A stretch of 64,000 nt of DNA from Kitasatospora sp. MMS16-BH015 (GTDB taxonomy: Bacteria > Actinomycetota > Actinomycetes > Streptomycetales > Streptomycetaceae), in assembly GCF_002943525.1 (NCBI RefSeq), contig NZ_CP025394.1, positions 5,890,001 to 5,954,000 on the forward strand, given 5' to 3'. The position numbers and the translations under genes are program-made. The notes under the pieces were generated by a model. The model was given only the letters and a program-made list of their open reading frames with translations, was not told the DNA's origin and ran no database searches. Every line of letters starts with the position of its first letter. Position 1 is the stretch's first letter. Below are positions 18,027 through 24,614 of this stretch, piece after piece.

Positions 18027-18686
18027 GTGACCTCGCAACTCTTCGCCCCGGGCGTCCAGCAGACGCTGGACCTGATCGGCATCTTCGTCTTCGCCCTGTC
18101 CGGCGGCCTGATGGCCGTGCGCAAGAACATGGACATCTTCGGCATCTGCGTGCTGGCCGAGGCGACGGCGCTGGGCGGCGGGGTCATGCGCGACCTGGTG
18201 ATCGGCGCGACCCCGGTGGTGGCCTTCACCAACATGGGGTACTTCTCCACCCCGCTGGTGGCCGGCCTGGTGGTCTTCTTCCTCCACCCGGAGGTGGAGC
18301 GGATCAACCGGGCGGTGCAGACCCTGGACGCGATGGGCCTCGGCCTGTTCTGCGTCACCGGCACCGCCAAGGCGCACGACTACGGCCTCGGCTCCACCGC
18401 CTCGGTCGCCTGCGGCATGCTCACCGCCGCCGGCGGCGGCGTGATCCGCGACGTGCTGGCCCACGAGAGCCCGTCCCTGCTCCGCTGGGACCGGGAGATC
18501 TACGCCGTGCCCGCGCTGGTCGGCGCCGCGGTGGTGGCCGTGCTGATCGGCACCGGGCACCTCGACGCCTGGACCGGGTCGGGCGCCGCGTTCTGCGCGT
18601 TCGTCCTACGGATGTGTGCCCTCAGGTACGGCTGGCGGGCGCCACGTGCTTGGCACCGCAACGGTTCTCGCACCAGCGAGGAGTAG
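18027..18686 (+). CDS. TRIC-type cation channel / UPF0126 membrane protein
   Basis: A 219-residue membrane protein of the YicG/UPF0126 family, shown elsewhere to be trimeric intracellular-cation-type channels. I chose GTG 18027 (MTSQLFAPGVQQTLDLIG) because AGGGAGA lies nine bases before it; GTG 18006 would add seven residues. There are about seven membrane segments with two duplicated motifs, ALGGGVMRDLVIG and AAGGGVIRDVLA, the family's Gly-rich pore signature. The last 65 bases overlap the convergent IclR gene, so the Arg-rich C-terminal tail is read from DNA also coding on the other strand. Confidence 0.85.
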   Translation: MTSQLFAPGVQQTLDLIGIFVFALSGGLMAVRKNMDIFGICVLAEATALGGGVMRDLVIGATPVVAFTNMGYFSTPLVAGLVVFFLHPEVERINRAVQTLDAMGLGLFCVTGTAKAHDYGLGSTASVACGMLTAAGGGVIRDVLAHESPSLLRWDREIYAVPALVGAAVVAVLIGTGHLDAWTGSGAAFCAFVLRMCALRYGWRAPRAWHRNGSRTSEE

Positions 18687-19443
18687 GCGAGCCGCCGTAC
18701 GCCAGCGAGATCGCCTCCACCGTGCAGAGCAGCTCCGGCACCAGCCGGCTGAGCTCGGCGATCGGGGCCAGCTGCACCGGGGCGGAGATCGAGCAGGCGG
18801 CGATCGCGGTGCCGTCGGTGCCGACGATCGGGGCGGCCAGGCAGTTCACCGCCTCCTGGTACTCGGCCTGGTCGGCGGCCCAGCCGTGCCGCTTCACCCC
18901 CACCAGCTCGGCCCGGAACTGCTCGGCCGAGCGGATCGAGTTCCTGGTCCGGGCGGGGAAGTCCTGACCGGCCAGAAAGGCCGTCAGCTGATCCTCCGGC
19001 AGGTCGGCCAGCAGCACCTTGCCCACCGCCGTGGCCACGGCCGGCACCCGCCGCCCGATCCGCCCCACCGGGTCCGGCCAGGACCCGGCCCGCTCGGGGT
19101 AGCGGCTGTCCACCTTGTCCAGGTAGAGCACCTCGCCGTCCTCCAGCACCGCGAGCTGCACCGCGTGCCCGTACCGCTCGTTCAGGGAGGCCAGGTACGG
19201 CGCGGCCACCTGCCGCACGTCGATCCCCTCCAGCCCCTGCTGCGCGAGCGACAGCAACCGCCCGCCCAGCTGGTACCGCTGGTCCGGCCGCCGCTGCACG
19301 AATCCGTGCTCCTGCAGGGTGCGCAGCAGCCGCAACGCGGTCGACTTGTGCACCCCCACACTCCCCGCCGCCTGCTCCAACGAGGCCGGCCCGGCTCCCA
19401 GCGAGGCGAGGATCGTCAGCGCCCGGTCCACCGACTGCGACAT
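18622..19443 (-). CDS. IclR family transcriptional regulator
   Basis: A 273-residue regulator beginning at ATG 19443 after GGGTGGGGC. Residues 1-65 form the winged helix (SVDRALTILASLG...SVGVHKSTALRLLRTLQEHGFV), and the rest is the IclR effector domain (VAPYLASLNERYGHAVQLAVL..., AVGKVLLADLP, AAPIVGTDGTAIAACSIS). The final 22 residues run past the usual family end into DNA that also encodes the tail of the channel protein, and are Cys/Arg-rich. The ligand is unknown. The divergent neighbour is the cysteine desulfurase gene, and the 170-bp gap between them could be its target. Confidence 0.9.
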   Translation of the reverse strand: MSQSVDRALTILASLGAGPASLEQAAGSVGVHKSTALRLLRTLQEHGFVQRRPDQRYQLGGRLLSLAQQGLEGIDVRQVAAPYLASLNERYGHAVQLAVLEDGEVLYLDKVDSRYPERAGSWPDPVGRIGRRVPAVATAVGKVLLADLPEDQLTAFLAGQDFPARTRNSIRSAEQFRAELVGVKRHGWAADQAEYQEAVNCLAAPIVGTDGTAIAACSISAPVQLAPIAELSRLVPELLCTVEAISLAYGGSPTPRWCENRCGAKHVAPASRT

Positions 19444-19596
19444 TGCCCCACCCCGTCCGTGCCTCGTAGCGACCAGGAGCCGGGAGGCCGTGGACTCCCG
19501 TCAGCGGCCTGGAGGTTAACGGCGCGTTGCAGCGGGTGCAATGGCCAAATCGTGACCCTGTCAGACCCGTCGGGCCTCGGCTGCCCGGCCGCGCCC

Positions 19597-19612
19597 TACA
19601 CTTGGTGCCGCT
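19597..19612 (+). promoter_or_regulatory. Probable near-leaderless promoter of cysteine desulfurase
   Basis: TACACT at 19597-19602 fits an actinomycete -10 (TANNNT). The predicted start point is about 19609, four bases before the ATG. No Shine-Dalgarno sequence is present and no clear -35 is seen. Confidence 0.35.
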
Positions 19613-20797
19613 ATGCCATACCTGGATCACGCCGCCACCACCCCGATGCTGCCCGAGGCCATCGCCGCCATGAGCGCGCACCTCGGGGTCGTCGGCAACG
19701 CCTCCTCCCTGCACGCGGCCGGCCGGCGGGCCCGGCGGGTGGTGGAGGAGGCCCGCGAGTCCCTGGCCGTGTCGCTGGGGGCCCGGCCGAGTGAGATCGT
19801 GCTGACCGGGGGTGGGACGGAGTCCGACAACCTGGCCGTGAAGGGGCTGTACTGGGCCCGGCGGGACGCCGATCCGGTGCGGCGGCGGGTGCTGTGCAGC
19901 CCGGTGGAGCACCACGCGGTGCTGGACGCGGTGCACTGGCTGGCCGAGCACGAGGGCGCCGAGGTCGAGTACCTGCCGGTGGACGGCTTCGGCCGGGTGC
20001 ACCCGGAGGCCCTCCGGGCCGCCGTCGAGCGCGATCCGGCCTCGGTGGCGCTGATCACCGTGATGTGGGCCAACAACGAGGTCGGCACCCTCCAGCCGAT
20101 CACCGAACTCTCCGCCATCGCCCGTGAGTTCGGCATCCCGATGCACGCCGACGCGGTGCAGGCGCTCGGCCAGGTCGAGGTCTCCTTCGCCGAGTCCGGC
20201 CTGGACGCGCTGACCGTCACCGGCCACAAGATCGGCGGCCCGTACGGGGTCGGCGCCCTGCTGCTGGCGCGCAGCGCCGCTCCCGTCCCGCTGCTGCACG
20301 GCGGCGGCCAGGAGCGCGACGTGCGCTCCGGCACTCTGGACGTGCCCGCGGCGGCCGGCTTCGCCGCCGCCGCCGAGCTGGCCGTGGCCCGCCGGGCCAC
20401 CCACGCGGCCGAGCTCACGACCCTGCGCGACCAGCTGGTCGCCGAGGTGCTCGCCGTCGTCCCGGACGCCCAGCTCAACGGCGATCCGGCCGCCGCCGGC
20501 CGGCTGCCGGCCAACGCCCACTTCTCCTTCCCCGGCTGCGAGGGCGACGCCCTGCTGATGCTGCTCGATGCCCAGGGCATCGAGTGCTCCACCGGCTCCG
20601 CCTGCTCGGCCGGCGTCCCCCAGCCCAGCCACGTACTGCTCGCGATGGGCGCCGACCCGCTGCTGGCCCGCGCCTCGCTCCGCTTCTCGCTCGGCCACAC
20701 CTCGACCAAGGAGGACGTGGCCGCCCTGGCCGCGGCCATCGGCCCGGCGGTCCAGCGGGCCCGCAACGCCGGCCTGGCGGCCGCCCGCCGTAGCTGA
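19613..20797 (+). CDS. Cysteine desulfurase (NifS/IscS family)
   Basis: A 394-residue PLP enzyme that removes sulfur from cysteine as an enzyme-bound persulfide. It opens directly with the family start YLDHAATTPM. The PLP lysine is in TVTGHKIGGPYGVGALL and the persulfide cysteine in GIECSTGSACSAG near 325. GGGTESDNLAV and HADAVQALGQ are the usual cofactor contacts. It precedes mnmA by about 200 bases, so it most likely feeds sulfur to tRNA thiolation, though it could also serve Fe-S assembly. No ribosome site is seen before ATG 19613; a -10-like TACACT ten bases upstream suggests a near-leaderless mRNA. Confidence 0.92.
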   Translation: MPYLDHAATTPMLPEAIAAMSAHLGVVGNASSLHAAGRRARRVVEEARESLAVSLGARPSEIVLTGGGTESDNLAVKGLYWARRDADPVRRRVLCSPVEHHAVLDAVHWLAEHEGAEVEYLPVDGFGRVHPEALRAAVERDPASVALITVMWANNEVGTLQPITELSAIAREFGIPMHADAVQALGQVEVSFAESGLDALTVTGHKIGGPYGVGALLLARSAAPVPLLHGGGQERDVRSGTLDVPAAAGFAAAAELAVARRATHAAELTTLRDQLVAEVLAVVPDAQLNGDPAAAGRLPANAHFSFPGCEGDALLMLLDAQGIECSTGSACSAGVPQPSHVLLAMGADPLLARASLRFSLGHTSTKEDVAALAAAIGPAVQRARNAGLAAARRS

Positions 20798-20814
20798 CCA
20801 CCGAGGGCAACCAC

Positions 20815-20975
20815 CAGGGGCGCGGGGAACGGCGCGGCCAAGCATCCACCTGCCGCAGCCTTACGCGGATGCCCTCGTTGCACTATCCGTTGACGGTGCA
20901 ATCGGGCATCGCTGCGCAGGTGCGGCGAGCTCCCGGGCCGGTCGCGCAGTTCCCCGCGCCCCTGGATAGTGCAAC
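20815..20975. repeat. Composite palindromic repeat, copy a
   Basis: Outer arms 20815-20840 (CAGGGGCGCGGGGAACGGCG...) and 20940-20965 (GCGCAGTTCCCCGCGCCCC...) are inverted. Inside is a second hairpin, 20868-20883 with 20896-20910, around TATCCGTTGACG. It is followed by GGATAGTGCAACTGA. A near copy lies at 23428-23578. It occupies most of the gap between the cysteine desulfurase and mnmA genes. Confidence 0.85.
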
Positions 20976-20984
20976 TGACTGCCG

Positions 20985-21000
20985 TAGGCTTGTCGGCATC
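20985..21000 (+). promoter_or_regulatory. Probable near-leaderless promoter of mnmA
   Basis: TAGGCT at 20985-20990 fits a -10 element ten bases before ATG 21001, which has no Shine-Dalgarno sequence. It sits just outside the palindromic repeat. Confidence 0.35.
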
Positions 21001-22134
21001 ATGAGTGACTTCCCCGGTGCCCCCACCGCCCCCAGTAACGGCCGCCTGCGAGTGCTGGCCGCGATGTCCGGTGGGGTGGACTCCGCCGTCGCCGCCGCGC
21101 GGGCCGCCGAGGCCGGGCACGAGGTGACCGGTGTCCACCTCGCGCTGTCGTCCAACCCGCAGTCCTTCCGGACCGGCGCCCGGGGCTGCTGCACCATCGA
21201 GGACTCCCGGGACGCCCGCCGGGCGGCCGACGTGATCGGCATCCCGTTCTACGTCTGGGACCTGGCCGAGCGCTTCCGCGAGGACGTGATCGACGACTTC
21301 GTCGCCGAGTACGCGGCCGGCCGCACCCCCAACCCCTGCCTGCGCTGCAACGAGAAGATCAAGTTCGCCGCGCTGCTGGACAAGGCGATCGCGCTGGGCT
21401 TCGACGCCGTCTGCACCGGCCACTACGCCCGGATCGTCGATCTCCCCACCGGGGAGCGGGAGTTGCACCGCGCGGTGGACGCCGCCAAGGACCAGTCGTA
21501 CGTGCTCGGGGTGCTCGACGCCGAGCAGCTCGCCCACTCGCTCTTCCCGCTCGGTGACACCACCAAGGAGGAGATCCGGCTGGAGGCCGAGCGCCGCGGC
21601 CTCGCGGTGGCCAAGAAGCCCGACAGCCACGACATCTGCTTCATCGCCGACGGCGACACCCAGGGCTTCCTGGCCAAGCACCTCGGCACCGCCACCGGCG
21701 ACATCGTCGACACCGACGGCACCAAGCTCGGCGAGCACGAGGGCGCGTACGGCTTCACCATCGGCCAGCGCAAGGGCCTGCGGATCGGCCGCCCGGCGGC
21801 CGACGGCAAGCCGCGGTACGTGCTGGACATCTCGCCGGTCACCAACACCGTCACGGTCGGCCCGGTCGAGGGTCTGGACGTCTCCGCGCTCACCGCGATC
21901 CGCCCGCGCTGGTGCGGCGACACCCCGCCGGCCGACGGCCGCTACACCGCCCAGCTGCGCGCCCACGGCGAGGAGGTGCCGGTCACGGCCGCCGTCCGCG
22001 AGGGCGAGCTGCACGTGGAGCTGGACACCCCCGCCCGGGGCATCGCCCCCGGCCAGGCCGTGGTGCTCTACGACGGCACCCGGGTGGTCGGCTCGGCCAC
22101 CATCGCCACCACCGAGCGGCGCGTCCTCGCCTGA
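21001..22134 (+). CDS. mnmA: tRNA-specific 2-thiouridylase MnmA
   Basis: A 377-residue enzyme that puts sulfur on U34 of tRNA-Lys, -Glu and -Gln using ATP and sulfur from a cysteine desulfurase. The PP-loop AMSGGVDSAVAA lies near residue 21. The two catalytic cysteines are in TPNPCLRCNEKIKF and SHDICFIADGD. The C-terminal beta-barrel begins around GFTIGQRKGLRIG. Start is ATG 21001 (MSDFPGAPT); a longer open frame runs back into the repeat and has no ribosome site. The nearby cysteine desulfurase is its probable sulfur donor. Confidence 0.95.
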   Translation: MSDFPGAPTAPSNGRLRVLAAMSGGVDSAVAAARAAEAGHEVTGVHLALSSNPQSFRTGARGCCTIEDSRDARRAADVIGIPFYVWDLAERFREDVIDDFVAEYAAGRTPNPCLRCNEKIKFAALLDKAIALGFDAVCTGHYARIVDLPTGERELHRAVDAAKDQSYVLGVLDAEQLAHSLFPLGDTTKEEIRLEAERRGLAVAKKPDSHDICFIADGDTQGFLAKHLGTATGDIVDTDGTKLGEHEGAYGFTIGQRKGLRIGRPAADGKPRYVLDISPVTNTVTVGPVEGLDVSALTAIRPRWCGDTPPADGRYTAQLRAHGEEVPVTAAVREGELHVELDTPARGIAPGQAVVLYDGTRVVGSATIATTERRVLA

Positions 22135-22199
22135 AGCAGCTGACCTCCTGAAAAACGTGAGCGGCGGGCCTCGGGGCGCGTGATAGATCTGGGGGCACC

Positions 22200-22727
22200 A
22201 TGAATATCACCGTGTTCTGTTCCGCGTACTCACTCGACGACCGCTACACCGCCCCGGCGGCCGAGTTCGCCCGGCTGCTCGGCGAGCGCGGCCACACCCT
22301 GGTCTGGGGCGGCTCGCACGCCGGGCTGATGGGCCTGCTCGCCGACGGCGTGAAGGAGGCCGGCGGCCGGCTGATCGGCATCTCGGTGGAGATGCTCGCG
22401 CACAAGACGTACGAGGGCGCGGACGAGCTGGTGATGACCCGCGACCTCGCCGAGCGCAAGGCCCAGCTGCTGGCCCGGGCCGACGCGATCGTGGTGCTGG
22501 TCGGCGGCCTCGGCACGCTGGACGAGGTGACTGAGGTGCTGGAGCTCAAGAAGCACGCGCTGCACGACAAGCCCGTGGTGCTGCTCGACACCGAGGGCTT
22601 CTACGAGGGCCTGCACCTCCAGCTCCGCCGGATGGACGCGGAGGGCTTCCTGCCCCGCCCGCTCGCCGAACTCGTCACCTTCGCCGCCACCCCGGCCGAG
22701 GCCCTCGACCACCTCCAGGAGCACTGA
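22200..22727 (+). CDS. LOG-family (TIGR00730) Rossmann protein
   Basis: A 175-residue protein of the 'Lonely guy' family. Characterised members cleave the ribosyl bond of cytokinin or nucleoside 5'-monophosphates. ATG 22200 follows GGGGGCACC. It carries VFCSAYS at the start, the WGGSHAGLMGLLADGV loop, and the catalytic block, which reads VGGLGTLDEVTEVL instead of the usual PGGxGTxxE, so the first Pro is Val. The Arg/Glu catalytic residues appear kept (RDLAERKAQL, LDEV). Its stop overlaps the next gene's start (TGATG), so the two are translationally coupled. Confidence 0.88.
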   Translation: MNITVFCSAYSLDDRYTAPAAEFARLLGERGHTLVWGGSHAGLMGLLADGVKEAGGRLIGISVEMLAHKTYEGADELVMTRDLAERKAQLLARADAIVVLVGGLGTLDEVTEVLELKKHALHDKPVVLLDTEGFYEGLHLQLRRMDAEGFLPRPLAELVTFAATPAEALDHLQEH

Positions 22728-23416
22728 TGGGCACCCACCTGATCACCGGCGCCGGCTCGGGCATCGGCGAGGCCGTCGCCGAGCAGCTGAGCAAGCGCGG
22801 CGAGGACATCTGGCTGATCGCCCGCAACGCCGGCCGTGCCGCGGCCCTGCGGCAGCGCTTCCCGGGTGCCCGCACCCTGATCGGCGACCTGGCCGACCCC
22901 GCCAAGCTCTCCTGGGCCTTCGGCCAGCAGGAGATGCCGGTGGAGGTCGACTCCCTGCTGCACATCGCCGGCGTCGTCCAGCTGGGCGAGATCGGCGACC
23001 TCGGGGTCAAGACCTGGCAGGAGCAGCTGAACGTCAACCTGCTGGCCCCCGCCGAGGTGACCCGCCTGATGCTCCCCTCGATCCGCCTGGTCAAGGGCCA
23101 CGTCCTCTTCGTCAACTCCGGCGCCGGCCTGCGGGCCGGCGCCCAGTGGGGCCCGTACGCAGCCAGCAAGTTCGGCCTCCGCGCGCTCGCGGACTCCCTC
23201 CGCGAGGAGGAGCACGCCAACGGCGTCCGCGTCACCACCGTCTACCCGGGCCGCACCGCCACCGCCATGCAGCTCAAGGTCCACCAGCAGGAGGGCAAGG
23301 ACTACGACCCCGCCCGCTGGATCGACCCCGCCTCGGTGGCCACCGCGATCCTGACCGCCCTCGACCTCCCGAGGGACGCCGAGATCACCGAGATCACCGT
23401 CCGCCCCGGACAGTAA
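22727..23416 (+). CDS. SDR family oxidoreductase
   Basis: A 229-residue short-chain dehydrogenase. The cofactor motif TGAGSGIG is near residue 7, catalytic Ser in FVNSGAG, and YAASK (YxxxK) near residue 142. The GDLADP block replaces the usual D-V motif contact. The ATG overlaps the stop of the LOG-family gene by one base (TGATG), implying a joint operon. Substrate unknown; classical SDR enzymes reduce carbonyls with NAD(P)H. Confidence 0.88.
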   Translation: MGTHLITGAGSGIGEAVAEQLSKRGEDIWLIARNAGRAAALRQRFPGARTLIGDLADPAKLSWAFGQQEMPVEVDSLLHIAGVVQLGEIGDLGVKTWQEQLNVNLLAPAEVTRLMLPSIRLVKGHVLFVNSGAGLRAGAQWGPYAASKFGLRALADSLREEEHANGVRVTTVYPGRTATAMQLKVHQQEGKDYDPARWIDPASVATAILTALDLPRDAEITEITVRPGQ

Positions 23417-23427
23417 CCTGCACTACC

Positions 23428-23578
23428 CAGGGGCGCGGGGAACGGCGCGGCCAACCCTGCATCTCCTGCTGTCTTACACAGATGCCCAGTTGCACTATCC
23501 GTTGACGGTGCAACTGGGCATCGCTGCGATCTTGAAGGCGAGCTCCCGGGCTGGGCGCGCAGTTCCCCGCGCCCCCGG
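23428..23578. repeat. Composite palindromic repeat, copy b
   Basis: Same architecture as the element at 20815-20975. The outer arms are 23428-23453 and about 23555-23578. The inner hairpin is a perfect 15-bp inverted repeat, 23481-23495 with 23508-23522, around the same TATCCGTTGACG loop. It fills the gap between the SDR and methionine synthase genes and ends five bases before the probable -10 of the latter. Confidence 0.85.
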
Positions 23579-23582
23579 TGGT

Positions 23583-23595
23583 TACCCTCACCTGT
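23583..23595 (+). promoter_or_regulatory. Probable leaderless promoter of the MetE-like gene
   Basis: TACCCT at 23583-23588 predicts a start point at about 23595, right at GTG 23596. No ribosome site precedes the gene. Confidence 0.4.
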
Positions 23596-24600
23596 GTGAG
23601 TATCGAATTCCCAGAGATCGCAGGCGCCGCGACCGGCGTCGGTTCGTTGCCCGGTACCGATGCGCGGGAGGCCGCGAAGACGGCCGTCGGGGCGCTGGAG
23701 TTCCTGCCGCATCTGCCGGAGCTGCCCGCCCGTGGGCCGGGGGCGGACATGATCGGGCGGAGCGCCGGCCTGCTGGTGGAGCTGTTCGCGCACGTGGAGC
23801 CGAGCGGCTGGCGGTTTTCGGATCGGCCCGGCCGGGACACCCGGCGTGCGCACTCCTGGCTGGGCGAGGACCTGGACGCCCTGGAGGAGTTCACCCAGGG
23901 GTACGAGGGGCCGCTCAAGGTGCAGGCCGTCGGGCCGTGGACGCTGGCCGCCGCGATCGAGCTCAGGAACGGCGAGCGGGCAGTCAAGGACCTGGGGGCC
24001 TGCCGGTCGATCGCCGAGTCGCTGACGGAGGGTCTGCTGCGGCACCTGGCGGACGTGCGGCGCCGCGTCCCGGGCGCGCAGCTCGTCCTCCAACTGGACG
24101 AACCCTCGCTCCCGGCCGTGCTGGCCGGCTCGCTCAAGACCGCCAGCGGCTTCTCCCGGCTGCGCGCCGTCGACCGGCAGCTCGCGGAGGAGGTGCTCCG
24201 CGGGGTGATCGGCAAGGTCGGTGCACCGACCATCGTGCACTGCTGCGCGCCCGGCACGCCGATCCCGCTGCTGCGCCGGGCCGGGGTGGCCGGGGTCTCG
24301 GTGGACTTCTCCCTCCTCACCGAGCGTGACGACGACGACCTCGGCGAGGCGGTGGAGGCGGGCACCCGGATCCTGGCCGGTGTGGTGCCCTCCACGGACT
24401 CAGGAATGTCGGACGCGGCCGGTAGTGTCCAGGGTGTCAGGACGTTGTGGCGCAGGTTGGGGCTCTCCCCGGAGCTGCTGGGCCGCCGCGTGCTGGTGAC
24501 GCCGACCTGCGGTCTGGCGGGGGCGAGCCCCGCGTACGCCCGCAAGGCGCTGTCACTCAGCGCACAGGCGGCCCGCAGCCTGGTGGACAACCCGGAGTAG
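23596..24600 (+). CDS. Cobalamin-independent methionine synthase core protein (MetE C-domain only)
   Basis: A 334-residue protein matching only the catalytic barrel of MetE, about half the size of the full enzyme. GTG 23596 (VSIEFPEIAGAATGVGSLPG) is preferred to the upstream GTG in the repeat. Zinc/homocysteine ligands are visible: His-Cys in IVHCCAPGTP and the late Cys in VTPTCGLAG. LQLDEPSLP is the family's substrate loop. Such stand-alone core proteins are known from archaea and are common in actinomycetes. The methyl donor here is unknown. The ligA start follows within 15 bases, so the genes are probably cotranscribed. Confidence 0.85.
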   Translation: MSIEFPEIAGAATGVGSLPGTDAREAAKTAVGALEFLPHLPELPARGPGADMIGRSAGLLVELFAHVEPSGWRFSDRPGRDTRRAHSWLGEDLDALEEFTQGYEGPLKVQAVGPWTLAAAIELRNGERAVKDLGACRSIAESLTEGLLRHLADVRRRVPGAQLVLQLDEPSLPAVLAGSLKTASGFSRLRAVDRQLAEEVLRGVIGKVGAPTIVHCCAPGTPIPLLRRAGVAGVSVDFSLLTERDDDDLGEAVEAGTRILAGVVPSTDSGMSDAAGSVQGVRTLWRRLGLSPELLGRRVLVTPTCGLAGASPAYARKALSLSAQAARSLVDNPE

Positions 24601-24614
24601 TAGTGGAGGACGCG

